A DNA stretch of 64,000 nucleotides. Source: Fen-1135 sp963705275 (GTDB lineage: Bacteria > Desulfobacterota > Syntrophia > Syntrophales > UBA2185). The position numbers and the translations under genes were made by a program. Under the pieces are notes generated by a model. It was given only the letters and a program-made list of their open reading frames with translations. It ran no database searches and was not told the origin of the DNA. This document shows positions 40,581-49,237 of this stretch, in pieces; within the stretch, counting starts at the first letter, position 1; every line of letters begins with the position of its first letter. Location: positions 2,666,001 through 2,730,000 of the forward strand of contig OY970063.1 in assembly GCA_963705275.1 (NCBI GenBank), given 5' to 3'.

Positions 40581-41174
40581 CTACAAATTCTTCTTGAGAG
40601 CTTCTTCAACCGGCGTTAGCCGCGACGCGATACTCCGGGAAAAGATTATGGCGAGAAGAATTGAAGGAAGAACAATGATGAACAGGGTCAGGTATATAAC
40701 ACGATACAGTTGATTAAGAGACTCCGTGACTTCAACGAGGGGACGGGCCAGCCGGACGTAACCTTTGAGCGTAGCGTTCTCTTTAACGGGGAGGGCTATA
40801 TAGAGCATGCTTTCCTGCAGAGTTGTACTGAATCGCGCAGCTTTTCCATACCCTGTTTTCGCGGCTTGCTGTATTTCGGGACGGTTCAGGTGATTATCCA
40901 TTTTTTCCGCCTCAGCTTGGGAATCCGATATAACCCGGCCTGACGGATCAATTAGTGTCACCCGCATGTTTGACCGTTTGGCAATTTCCGGGACATTACG
41001 TGCAATGTTTTCCCCGGGCATAAGGGAGATGATTCTTGCGATACCTGACATTTCATTCTCGATGTTCTGAGTAACTATGTCGCGGATCTTTGGTGTTAGA
41101 AAAAAGTCTAGTACGGCAATAGTCAGAAAGACTAGAATCAGGTATGAGGAAAATATTGCCAAGAAGCGTTTCAT
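40581..41174 (-). CDS. Kinase-less PhoR-like membrane sensor protein
   Basis: The 197-residue protein has two membrane helices (about 5-25 and 158-180) enclosing a periplasmic sensor domain, and it stops 12 residues after the second helix in SRLTPVEEALKKNL. The sensor domain is clearly related to that of PhoR at 46959: MDNHLNRPEIQQA against MDTHLNRPEIQEA, VTLIDPSGRV against VTLIEASGRV, and ALPVKENA against ALPVTEGS. No kinase or HAMP sequence follows in any frame downstream. It may be a decoy, co-sensor or inhibitor of PhoR, or a remnant. It has an RBS (AAGGGAG) and its own promoter, which favours function. Confidence 0.75.
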   Translation of the reverse strand: MKRFLAIFSSYLILVFLTIAVLDFFLTPKIRDIVTQNIENEMSGIARIISLMPGENIARNVPEIAKRSNMRVTLIDPSGRVISDSQAEAEKMDNHLNRPEIQQAAKTGYGKAARFSTTLQESMLYIALPVKENATLKGYVRLARPLVEVTESLNQLYRVIYLTLFIIVLPSILLAIIFSRSIASRLTPVEEALKKNL

Positions 41175-41295
41175 ATTATAACTCCCTTAAATTAGAAGCA
41201 GTTATATAGACACTATATCAAAGAGAGCATCGGCCCGGATGCATGCATGACCAGTATGGTACAGATCAATAAACTAAATAGAACAAAACTTCAAT

Positions 41296-41324
41296 ATAAT
41301 AGTCTGACAGAAATTCTGCGTCAA
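41296..41324 (-). promoter_or_regulatory. Promoter of the kinase-less sensor gene
   Basis: On the minus strand TTGACG, a 17-bp spacer and TATTAT lie about 120 bp before the ATG at 41174. The gene is thus not dependent on read-through from the PiT gene. Confidence 0.5.
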
Positions 41325-41345
41325 TTTGGAAAGATACGAAACGAA

Positions 41346-42347
41346 CTAACTAATTGCAGTCAAAGCCAAATATATAGCGGCTGATATTAATCCCGATATA
41401 GGTATTGTTAAAACCCAAGCCCAGATTATATTCCCCGCAATTCCCCAACGGACGGCAGTCAGTCGCTTTGTAGCTCCTACTCCCATAATCGCTCCCGTAA
41501 TCGTGTGGGTCGTGCTCACAGGAATGCCTGCTATCGAGGCGCCAATGATAGAAATGGCAGCGGCAGTTTCCGCACAGAAACCTCCCATGGGTTGAAGTTT
41601 TGTAATCTTCGTCCCCATCGTCTTAACAATCCGCCATCCGCCTGACATGGTTCCCAATGCAATTACTAGATAACAAACAAACTCAACCCAATAAGGGATA
41701 TAAAAAGTGGAGCCCAGGTAACCGCTGCTGAAAAGAACAACAGCAATAATCCCCATAGTCTTCTGTGCATCGTTCATGCCATGGCTGATACTGAAAACAG
41801 CTGCAGAAAACAACTGGAACTTTCGGAACATACTGCCAGCACTAGCTACTGAAAAATATCGGGAGGAATTTAAAGTCAGAGTCATTAAAATTAATCCAAG
41901 GGCCAAACCGATGAGGGGGGAAAGAATGATGAAACTCGCCGTTTTAATGATTCCCTTCCAAACCAGAACCTGCGCTCCTCCTTTCAGCAGGCCAGTTCCA
42001 ATCAGACCACCGATGAGGGCATGGGAGGAACTGCTCGGCAGACCCAGCCACCAGGTAATGAGGTTCCAAATAATAGCGCCTCCCAAAGCAGAGAAAATAA
42101 GCAAGTTGTCTACAATTCTAGGATTGATAATTCCCGTACCGACAGTTTTTGCCACCTGCGCACCAATAAAAAAGACAGCCACGAAGTTGAATAATGCTGC
42201 CCACATTACGGCGTATTGGGGGCTCAACACACGGGTAGAAACGACCGTGGCAATTGAATTTGCGGCATCATGAAAGCCGTTAATAAAGTCAAAGACGAGG
42301 GCGATGAAAACGATGATAATAACGGAGATTAGAGGGTAACTATCCAT
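41346..42347 (-). CDS. PiT-family inorganic phosphate transporter
   Basis: The 333-residue membrane protein has about ten hydrophobic helices and both PiT signature copies: DFINGFHDAANSIATVV near the N-terminus and ISHGMNDAQKTMGI in the middle, plus GLPSSSSHALIGGLIG and GIPVSTTHTITGAIMG. It imports phosphate with H+ or Na+ as a low-affinity system, complementing the Pst pump. It is divergent from pstS, with the pst Pho box array in the 380-bp gap. No phoU-like DUF47 partner lies beside it. Confidence 0.95.
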   Translation of the reverse strand: MDSYPLISVIIIVFIALVFDFINGFHDAANSIATVVSTRVLSPQYAVMWAALFNFVAVFFIGAQVAKTVGTGIINPRIVDNLLIFSALGGAIIWNLITWWLGLPSSSSHALIGGLIGTGLLKGGAQVLVWKGIIKTASFIILSPLIGLALGLILMTLTLNSSRYFSVASAGSMFRKFQLFSAAVFSISHGMNDAQKTMGIIAVVLFSSGYLGSTFYIPYWVEFVCYLVIALGTMSGGWRIVKTMGTKITKLQPMGGFCAETAAAISIIGASIAGIPVSTTHTITGAIMGVGATKRLTAVRWGIAGNIIWAWVLTIPISGLISAAIYLALTAIS

Positions 42348-42502
42348 GTCTTAGAGCCTTTAATTGTTCCGCAAGTAAGTCATCATTACATGCCTCAATA
42401 TGGCCTCCCAAGGATGGACAAACGTAGCCCATCTATCACAGTTCTTCGACGATAGTCAACGAGCAATCACCAGTTGAAAGGGTGGATACTTACTGTGCTA
42501 AA
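42348..42502. other. Upstream part of the PiT-pstS divergent region
   Basis: No gene is supported. ATCTATCACAGTTCT at 42431-42445 closely matches ATTTATCACAGTTCT at about 37827-37841 upstream of phoB, and both lie 87-90 bp before the main Pho box pair. The block may be an extra binding site or a relic of promoter duplication. Confidence 0.45.
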
Positions 42503-42556
42503 TTAATAAAACCTTCATCATTCTTTAACAAATTTGCAACATTTGATATTTATTAT
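42503..42556 (+). promoter_or_regulatory. Candidate Pho box array and -10 of the pst operon
   Basis: In-phase 11-bp units TTAATAAAACC, TTCATCATTCT, TTAACAAATTT and GCAACATTTGA (42503-42546) are followed by TATTAT at 42551-42556. The third unit starts 26 bp before the -10. The leader to pstS is about 170 bp and contains no supported gene. Confidence 0.75.
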
Positions 42557-42727
42557 AGAGACAATTCTATGGGACGCAAATCCGTTCCGCAAGAAACTAT
42601 GGCTGGCGGCTATTTGTTGCGGCGTTAGAATGTTAATTAATGCTCCTGTATTCTTGGGAGAAAAAAAACAAAAGATGTCTTCCGCAAATATGGAAGATGA
42701 AGTAAAATCAAATGGAGGTCTTGAAAA

Positions 42728-43585
42728 ATGGTAAGAAGATTATTGGTGGTTGGTTGGATATTGCTAATCTGTGGTACAAATTTGGCTATTGCCGCGGAAA
42801 ACGTTGTCATCAAGGGATCAACGACGGTTTTGCCCGTCGCACAGGCGGCGCTTGACGCTTATATGAAGGCACATCCCGGAGTGAATATATCTCTTTCCGG
42901 CGGCGGTTCCGGAGACGGGATAAAGGCACTGATTGACAAGTCTACGGACATAGCGACTTCTTCAAGAGAGATTAAAGATAAGGAGATTGCCCTGGCCAGG
43001 GAAAAGGGGGTCAATCCCGTCGCCCATACGGTAGCTATTGACGCTATTGTTCCTATCGTGCATCCGAAGAATAAAGTGCAGGGGATGACGATTGACCAGT
43101 TAAGTCAGATATATCAGGGAAAGATTACGAACTGGAAGGAAGTAGGCGGGGACAATCTCACGATCATCGTTGTTTCGAGAGACAGCAGTTCCGGCACCTT
43201 TGAGTCCTGGGGACACTTGGTTTTAAACAACGCCCGAGTAACTCCCAAGGCACAGTTACAGGCGTCAAACGGAGCGGTTGTTCAGGCGGTATCAAAAAAC
43301 AGATATGCCATCGGCTATATTGGTCTGGGCTATTTGAACACGTCGGTCAAGGCTTTGACCGTCAACGGCATCATGGCCTCGGCGAAGACAGCACTTTCCA
43401 AAGAGTATCCGGTCGCGAGACCTCTCTATATGTATACGAACGGGCAGCCTGCAGGTGAAGCTGCAAGTTTCCTCAAATTTGTATTGAGTCCCGCAGGACA
43501 GAAATTGGTAGCCGGGGAGGGGTTCATTCCTTTGACTGTAACTACGGAAGAAATGAGGAAGCCCGCTAAGAAAAAGAAGAAATAG
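42728..43585 (+). CDS. pstS: Phosphate ABC transporter substrate-binding protein
   Basis: The 285-residue protein has a signal peptide (1-22, cleavage near AIAA) and a PstS domain: IKGSTTVLPVAQAALDAY, SLSGGGSGDGIKALIDKSTDIATSSR shown as SGGGSGDGIKAL, and SRDSSSGTFESW, which contribute phosphate-binding serines and the conserved Asp/Arg. It captures phosphate in the periplasm for PstCAB. It is the first gene of pstSCAB-phoU-phoR, with AATGGAGG in front of the ATG. The C-terminus is lysine-rich (KKKKK), which is unusual. Confidence 0.96.
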   Translation: MVRRLLVVGWILLICGTNLAIAAENVVIKGSTTVLPVAQAALDAYMKAHPGVNISLSGGGSGDGIKALIDKSTDIATSSREIKDKEIALAREKGVNPVAHTVAIDAIVPIVHPKNKVQGMTIDQLSQIYQGKITNWKEVGGDNLTIIVVSRDSSSGTFESWGHLVLNNARVTPKAQLQASNGAVVQAVSKNRYAIGYIGLGYLNTSVKALTVNGIMASAKTALSKEYPVARPLYMYTNGQPAGEAASFLKFVLSPAGQKLVAGEGFIPLTVTTEEMRKPAKKKKK

Positions 43586-43594
43586 AAATAAACC

Positions 43595-44482
43595 ATGAAC
43601 AGGCATCAGAAAGAAATCTTCATTAGGGCTATCTTTGCCTTTTTCGCCTTTGCGTCCGTGCTCATTCTGGCGCTTATTGTTATGTTCTTGTTCCGCGAAG
43701 GATTACCCATATTCAGGGAGGTTTCCGTTGCGGATTTCCTGTTCGGACAGGAATGGTATCCCACCTATGATCCTCCCTCCTACGGGATATGGCCCCTGAT
43801 TTTCGGTTCCGTGGTCGTCACGGTATTCTCCTGTCTGATTGCCGTTCCTCTCGGGGTCCTTTCCGCTGTATATATCGCTGAAATAGCGCCAGCTTCAATC
43901 AAAGACGTGACAAAGTCGATTATAGAACTCCTGGCTGGTATTCCCTCTGTAGTCCTCGGTTTCTTCGGCATGGTCGTTGTAGCCCCGTTTATACAGGAAA
44001 CTTTTGATCTCCCGACGGGTCTTAACATTGTGAATGCGTCGGTAATTCTGGCGATCATGGCGATACCTACAATTTCGAGCATCTCGGAAGATGCCCTCTA
44101 CGCCGTGCCCAGTGAGTTTAAGGAGGCGTCGTATGCCCTGGGTGCTACGAAATATGAAACCATAACCAAGGTCATCATGCCGGCCGCCATGTCGGGAATA
44201 TCCACTGCCGTGATCCTGGGGATGGCCAGGGCTATAGGCGAAACCATGGTTGTGCTCATGGTGGCGGGCGGTGCGGCAGCTATTCCTGAGAGTATCTTTG
44301 ATTCCGTAAGGCCGATGCCGGCCTCCATTGCCGCGGAAATGGGCGAAGCGCCGTTCGGGAGCGGCCACTATCATGCCCTGTTTGCCATAGGTATAGTTTT
44401 GTTTTTCATGACCCTCTTCTTTAATCTCATTGCGGATTATATTTCCCAGAAATTCAAAGAAGTGGGATCAGCAACACTGTGA
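43595..44482 (+). CDS. pstC: Phosphate ABC transporter permease PstC
   Basis: The 295-residue inner-membrane protein has six predicted helices and the permease motif EASYALGATKYETITKVIMPAAMSGI shown as LGATKYETITKVIMP, which docks to PstB. Other PstC marks are GQEWYPTYDPPSYGIWPLIFGS (GIWPLI) and AIGETMVVLMVAGG. It forms the channel with PstA. It starts nine bases after pstS and is followed by pstA after 22 bp. Confidence 0.96.
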   Translation: MNRHQKEIFIRAIFAFFAFASVLILALIVMFLFREGLPIFREVSVADFLFGQEWYPTYDPPSYGIWPLIFGSVVVTVFSCLIAVPLGVLSAVYIAEIAPASIKDVTKSIIELLAGIPSVVLGFFGMVVVAPFIQETFDLPTGLNIVNASVILAIMAIPTISSISEDALYAVPSEFKEASYALGATKYETITKVIMPAAMSGISTAVILGMARAIGETMVVLMVAGGAAAIPESIFDSVRPMPASIAAEMGEAPFGSGHYHALFAIGIVLFFMTLFFNLIADYISQKFKEVGSATL

Positions 44483-44504
44483 AGGGGAACCTGGAGTTTA
44501 TATT

Positions 44505-45383
44505 ATGCAGGATGCGCTGCGGACATCCATGAAATTTCGCTATTTCAAACAGCAGGTGTTCTTTACCGTCGTTCGATTGTCGGCGCTGCTGATTGCGCTG
44601 GCCCTGGGTGGTCTCATCACTTACATCATTATCAACGGGATATCCGCTATCAGTTGGGGCTTTGTCACCCTCCCGCCGACGGATGCCATGACGAAAGGCG
44701 GAATAATGCCCGCCATCGTGGGGACGTTCTACCTTACAATAGGGGCCATTGCCGTAGCGTTGCCCCTCGGGGTGGCGTCAGCAATTTATCTCGCCGAATA
44801 TGCAAGGCAGGGAAAGTTTATTAGAGTGGTGCGGATCGGCGTTAATTGTCTGGCGGGCGTTCCTTCAGTGGTCTTTGGATTATTCGGGCTCGGTTTCTTC
44901 GTCGTTTTTCTTCATTTTGGATCATGTATTCTTTCCGGAGCCCTGACACTTGCAGTCCTTATCTTGCCGACGATCATCGGTGCCTCCGAAGAGGCGCTGA
45001 AAGCGGTTCCGCAGATGTTCCGGGAAGCTTCACTCGCCCTTGGTGTATCCAAGTGGCAGACGATCTACAAGATTGTCTTGCCCACGGCATTGCCCGGAAT
45101 ACTCACAGGATCGATTCTGGGTATCGGCAGGGCGGCGGGTGAAACGGCCCCGATAATGTTTACCGCCGCGGCTTTCTTCACAGCGAAGCTACCCGGCTCC
45201 GTCTTCGATGAAGTCATGGCACTTCCCTATCATATCTATGTGCTTGCTACGGCGGGTACGCATATAGAGCAGACGAGGCCCATCCAATATGGGGCGGTGT
45301 TGGTCCTTGTTGGACTTGTCCTGGGAGTTGATCTTGTCGCCATCGTCATCAGAAGTTATGTGAGGAAGAAAAAAAGGTGGTAA
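44505..45383 (+). CDS. pstA: Phosphate ABC transporter permease PstA
   Basis: The 292-residue protein has six membrane helices and the coupling loop REASLALGVSKWQTIYKIVLPTALPGI shown as LGVSKWQTIYKIVLP. GRAAGETAPIMFTAA is the typical PstA segment. GGAG lies nine bases before the ATG at 44505; an in-frame start at 44430 would overlap pstC and has no RBS. Its end overlaps pstB by seven bases if pstB begins at GTG 45377. Confidence 0.95.
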   Translation: MQDALRTSMKFRYFKQQVFFTVVRLSALLIALALGGLITYIIINGISAISWGFVTLPPTDAMTKGGIMPAIVGTFYLTIGAIAVALPLGVASAIYLAEYARQGKFIRVVRIGVNCLAGVPSVVFGLFGLGFFVVFLHFGSCILSGALTLAVLILPTIIGASEEALKAVPQMFREASLALGVSKWQTIYKIVLPTALPGILTGSILGIGRAAGETAPIMFTAAAFFTAKLPGSVFDEVMALPYHIYVLATAGTHIEQTRPIQYGAVLVLVGLVLGVDLVAIVIRSYVRKKKRW

Positions 45384-46147
45384 TTGTGGAAGGTAACAGT
45401 ATAATCGAACTAAGGAATGTGAACTTCTTCTACGGTAGTCTCAGGGCGTTGACCAGTATTTCTATGGATTTCGAAAAGAACAGGGTTACCGCTCTGATAG
45501 GACCGTCCGGCTGTGGCAAATCGACGCTGTTAAGATTACTCAATCGCATGAATGACCTCATCGCCGGAACCAGAGTTGAGGGAGAAATCATTTTTGAAGG
45601 CAAAGATATCTATGCTCCTGATGTTGATCCTGTCGACATCCGGAGAAAGATTGGCATGGTCTTTCAAAAGCCCAATCCGTTTCCGAAGTCAATATTCAGT
45701 AATGTAGCCTATGCCCCAAGACTTGCGGGGATCACCAAAAGGAACGATCTGGAATTCCTTGTTGAGGAAAGCCTGAAACAGGCAGTGCTGTGGGATGAGG
45801 TGAAGGAAATCCTGGATAAATCGGCTATGACCCTATCAGGGGGGCAGCAGCAGCGGCTCTGCATTGCCAGGGCGCTCGCCATGAAACCGGATGTCATCCT
45901 CATGGATGAGCCGACGTCGGCGCTCGATCCTATATCAACGGCGAAAATTGAAGAGCTGATCGATGAATTGAGGAGGAATTATACCATTATCATTGTTACT
46001 CATAACATGCAGCAGGCGGCACGGGTCTCATCGAAAACCGGGTTCTTCTATTTGGGCGAGCTCATCGAGTATAACGCCACGGAAAAAATATTTACCAAGC
46101 CGGATATGAAACAGACGGAAGACTATATTACCGGGAGATTCGGCTGA
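45377..46147 (+). CDS. pstB: Phosphate ABC transporter ATP-binding protein
   Basis: The 256-residue ATPase has Walker A GPSGCGKST, Q-loop MVFQKPNPFPKSI, signature LSGGQQQR and Walker B VILMDEPTSALDP, and the PstB-specific NRMNDLI. It powers PstCA. The start is a GTG: 45377 overlaps pstA, while GTG 45386 has AGGTGG five bases upstream and would shorten the protein by three residues. Length is normal. Coupled expression with pstA is likely. Confidence 0.96.
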   Translation: MVIVEGNSIIELRNVNFFYGSLRALTSISMDFEKNRVTALIGPSGCGKSTLLRLLNRMNDLIAGTRVEGEIIFEGKDIYAPDVDPVDIRRKIGMVFQKPNPFPKSIFSNVAYAPRLAGITKRNDLEFLVEESLKQAVLWDEVKEILDKSAMTLSGGQQQRLCIARALAMKPDVILMDEPTSALDPISTAKIEELIDELRRNYTIIIVTHNMQQAARVSSKTGFFYLGELIEYNATEKIFTKPDMKQTEDYITGRFG

Positions 46148-46264
46148 TCAAGGAATTGTAAAATTTCTCCCTGTCTCGCAAGGACAAGGATCGAAATGAC
46201 AAAGCGTAAATTTCTAGGAATAGATAAACCGCCGACGATGATTTAGAGGGCATGGAGACAACAA

Positions 46265-46948
46265 ATGGCTGAAAAACGGCATACAAGTACCCACTATGAA
46301 AAAGAACTTCGGGATATCAAGGAAGGCCTCATTTACTTAGGAGCCCTTGTAGAAAAGGCAATTGAACTTGCAACAGAGGCCCTTGTAGACAGGAATGCAG
46401 AGCTGGCCCATAAGGTAATTTGCGATGACAATGTGATCGATCAGCTTGATGTTGAAATCGAGGAAAAGTGTATCCGCATCCTGGCTTTGAGGCAGCCGAC
46501 AGCGAGAGACCTGAGGTTCATCACAACAGCCATCAAGATAAACGGCCATCTGGAGAGGATAGGCGACATGGCGGCAAACATTGCCGAGAAGTCGATTATC
46601 CTTGGCGAAGAGCCGCCGATGAAGCCTTATATAGATATTCCCCGTATGGCGGAAATTGCTCGGGTAATGATCAGGGAAAGCCTCGATGCCCTCGTGAATG
46701 AGGACACTGAACTGGCGCGCAAGGTCCGGATGGAGGATGAAAGCATAGATAACCTCAATGAACAGGTATTCCGGGAACTCCTCACTTTCATGATGGAAGA
46801 TCCCAAAAAGGTCCACAGGGCTCTCATAATTATGCAGATTTCCAAGAACCTCGAGCGTATCTCCGATCATGCCGTGGGTATCGCAGATATGGTCATGTTT
46901 ATGGTGACGGGGAAGATTGTCAGGCACGAACCAAGCTGCCAAGCTTAG
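46265..46948 (+). CDS. phoU: Phosphate signalling protein PhoU
   Basis: The 227-residue all-helical protein has the two PhoU repeats: ATEALVDRNAELAHKVICDDNVIDQLDVEIE and ESLDALVNEDTELARKVRMEDESIDNL, each recognisable by the E/DxxxD metal-binding pattern, plus the TARDLRF and ERIGDMAANIAE helices. PhoU couples Pst to the kinase PhoR and switches the regulon off when phosphate is plentiful. It lies between pstB and phoR, matching that task. Confidence 0.96.
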   Translation: MAEKRHTSTHYEKELRDIKEGLIYLGALVEKAIELATEALVDRNAELAHKVICDDNVIDQLDVEIEEKCIRILALRQPTARDLRFITTAIKINGHLERIGDMAANIAEKSIILGEEPPMKPYIDIPRMAEIARVMIRESLDALVNEDTELARKVRMEDESIDNLNEQVFRELLTFMMEDPKKVHRALIIMQISKNLERISDHAVGIADMVMFMVTGKIVRHEPSCQA

Positions 46949-46958
46949 GAGATACTAA

Positions 46959-48722
46959 TTGAAGAACCGGCTGTTATACAGGATTCTTGCCGGCTATGTT
47001 GCGTTGATACTCGTAACCGCCATAGTCATGGGATTAATGTATGCCCGGCAGGTCAAGACTGAATTGATAGACGAGATAAAGAATGACCTGATTGCCCAGG
47101 CACGGATCGCGGTATTGTTGGAGATAGGTGATATCGAAAGGAAGCTGTCGCATCTGGCTGATATATCCCGCTCCCGCGTCACCCTGATTGAAGCTTCGGG
47201 CCGGGTCAAAGCGGATTCTGAGAAAGACTTGGCGCAGATGGATACTCATCTGAACCGTCCGGAAATACAGGAAGCCAGGATCAAGGGCAAAGGGGAAGCA
47301 ATTCGTTATAGCCGCACTCTCGGTGTCGATATGCTCTACGTCGCGCTTCCGGTCACTGAAGGCTCCGGAGTTACGGGCTACATACGCTTTGCCCGGCCGC
47401 TATTTGAGGTAAAAAAATCCGTTGATCAGCAGTACGCCTATATATACAAGTGTCTCCTGATCGCTATCATTCCTTCCTTGATCATTGCATTTCTTCTGGC
47501 CAGAAAACTTATATCGCCAATTGAGAAAGTAATTTCATATACGCACAAAGTATGCAGCGGTGAGGCATCAGGAACACTTCTGATAGAGTCAAATGATGAT
47601 ATTGGGCAATTGGAGAGGGATATAAATCGCTTGGTGCAAGATGAGCAAGAAAGAGTGAGAATTGCAGATGAGGAGAAGGCAAAACTTGAAGCAGCATTTG
47701 CCAGTATGGCAGAGGGAGTTCTTGTCATAAACAATCAGAACCGTATTGAGTTTCTCAACGAGAGCCTGAAAGAAATGCTCGGAAAGGAAGGCATAACTGA
47801 CATCCTCGATAAGACCCCTCTTGAGGCATTCAGAAATGTCGAGTTGCAGGATGCCATTGCTCTTTTCAAAGATTCAGGGGGTCCTGTCCTGCGGGAGATT
47901 GGGCTGGGCCAGGATATGCCGATTATCCTGGATGTCACTATATCAACCGTTCAAGGACTGCCCGCCGATGAGCAAAAGACGATGATGGTATTCCATGACG
48001 TTACACGTCTTAAGAAGCTGGAAAAGGTGCGTGAGGACTTCGTGGCTAACGTTACCCACGAGATCAAGACACCGCTTACGGCCATCATAGGGTTTATTGA
48101 GACCTTGGAGGCAGGCGCCATAAAGGAAGAGGCAACGGCAAAAAGATTCCTTCACATAATTTCCGAAAATGCTCATCGTCTTGGAAGGCTGGTGGACGAC
48201 CTGCTTATCCTTTCCAGCATCGAACTGGGGGAGATGGTATTGCGGTTTGAAAGCGTCTCCATAGCCAATGTAATTGACAGCGTATTGCCCATGTTTGAGA
48301 CGAAAATGGCGGAAAAATCCCTGATTATTGATAAACGCATTTCAAGTGAACTCCCCATTATCTGGGCGGACAGGGATAAACTGGCGCAGATTCTTGTGAA
48401 CATCCTCGATAATGCCGTCAAGTTTACGCCAAGCGGTGGAAATATTTCCATTTTTGCGGGTAAAGACGACACTGGCTCTGTAGTCGTGAAAGTGACCGAC
48501 ACGGGCATAGGCATACAGAAAAGTGAGATTCCCAGGCTCGGGGAACGGTTCTATCGGGCGGATAAGACTCGCTCCCGAGAGCTGGGAGGCACCGGTTTAG
48601 GATTGTCGATAGTAAAACATCTCATGAAAGCCCATAAAGGCAGTATTGATATCGAAAGTCAGGTAGGAAAAGGGACTACAGTTTCTCTTGCTTTTCCCAT
48701 AAATCGGGTGTCGAAAGCATAA
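46959..48722 (+). CDS. phoR: PhoR-type phosphate sensor histidine kinase
   Basis: The 587-residue kinase has two membrane helices (about 7-27 and 160-182) around a periplasmic sensor domain (28-158), a HAMP region, a PAS domain (about 235-345), HisKA with phospho-His367 (VANVTHEIKTPLTAI) and a HATPase domain (NILDNAVKF, DTGIGI, GTGLGLSIV). It starts with TTG 46959, with AGGAG seven bases upstream. Its sensor half has a kinase-less paralogue at 40581. A large periplasmic sensor is unusual for classical E. coli PhoR but common in Gram-positive-type PhoR. It should phosphorylate the PhoB at 38061. Confidence 0.94.
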   Translation: MKNRLLYRILAGYVALILVTAIVMGLMYARQVKTELIDEIKNDLIAQARIAVLLEIGDIERKLSHLADISRSRVTLIEASGRVKADSEKDLAQMDTHLNRPEIQEARIKGKGEAIRYSRTLGVDMLYVALPVTEGSGVTGYIRFARPLFEVKKSVDQQYAYIYKCLLIAIIPSLIIAFLLARKLISPIEKVISYTHKVCSGEASGTLLIESNDDIGQLERDINRLVQDEQERVRIADEEKAKLEAAFASMAEGVLVINNQNRIEFLNESLKEMLGKEGITDILDKTPLEAFRNVELQDAIALFKDSGGPVLREIGLGQDMPIILDVTISTVQGLPADEQKTMMVFHDVTRLKKLEKVREDFVANVTHEIKTPLTAIIGFIETLEAGAIKEEATAKRFLHIISENAHRLGRLVDDLLILSSIELGEMVLRFESVSIANVIDSVLPMFETKMAEKSLIIDKRISSELPIIWADRDKLAQILVNILDNAVKFTPSGGNISIFAGKDDTGSVVVKVTDTGIGIQKSEIPRLGERFYRADKTRSRELGGTGLGLSIVKHLMKAHKGSIDIESQVGKGTTVSLAFPINRVSKA

Positions 48723-48738
48723 AACCAGGGAAAAATTG

Positions 48739-48790
48739 AAGGGAGAAGAGTTATTTTTACCAAAGAAATGCTCTTTTCCCTTATTTTTTT
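48739..48790 (+). terminator. Intrinsic terminator of the pst-pho operon
   Basis: AAGGGAGAAGAG (48739-48750) pairs with CTCTTTTCCCTT (48771-48782), with a further few pairs toward the loop, and is followed by ATTTTTTT. Confidence 0.82.
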
Positions 48791-48811
48791 AAAAAATTTG
48801 CTCAAAATGCC

Positions 48812-48839
48812 TTGACATGAAGGAATTTGTGTTTATGTT
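48812..48839 (+). promoter_or_regulatory. Promoter of groES-groEL
   Basis: Consensus TTGACA (48812-48817), a 16-bp spacer and TATGTT (48834-48839) lie 80 bp before groES. I found no CIRCE inverted repeat (TTAGCACTC-N9-GAGTGCTAA), so HrcA control is not indicated. The -35 also partly fits a heat-shock CTTGA. Confidence 0.6.
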
Positions 48840-48918
48840 AGGTCCAAATCGATTTACAAACAAAATTAGTCTAAAAAAGCCAAAAAAATACAAAAAATAA
48901 GGAAAGGAGAGACAGGTC

Positions 48919-49209
48919 ATGAAGATTAGGCCATTACAGGATCGCGTGATTATCAAGAGATTAGAGGAAGAACAAAAGACAAAAGGTGGGATAATAATCC
49001 CCGATACGGCTAAGGAAAAGCCTGTAGAGGGCGAGGTTGTGGCTGTTGGCAAGGGCAAAACGACAGAAGACGGCAAACTGGTGAAGCCGGATGTCAAAGC
49101 GGGAGACAGGGTCCTTTTCAGTAAGTATGCTGGTACGGAAGTCAAGATCAATGGCGTAGAACATCTTATCATGAGAGAAGATGATATATTGGGAATCATT
49201 GAAAAGTAA
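48919..49209 (+). CDS. groES: Co-chaperonin GroES
   Basis: The 96-residue protein is a normal GroES: KIRPLQDRVIIKRLEEEQKTKGGIIIPDTAKEKP shown as RPLQDRVIIKR and GGIIIPDTA, the mobile loop, VGKGK and the closing EDDILGIIE. It caps the GroEL ring during folding. AAGGAGAGA lies before the ATG. It is cotranscribed with groEL, which starts 28 bases later. Confidence 0.98.
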   Translation: MKIRPLQDRVIIKRLEEEQKTKGGIIIPDTAKEKPVEGEVVAVGKGKTTEDGKLVKPDVKAGDRVLFSKYAGTEVKINGVEHLIMREDDILGIIEK

Positions 49210-49237
49210 TAATATGATCATAAGGAGGATACGTTAA

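Noticed and set aside
48840..48918. CIRCE element before groES
   Set aside because: No TTAGCACTC/GAGTGCTAA pair is present.
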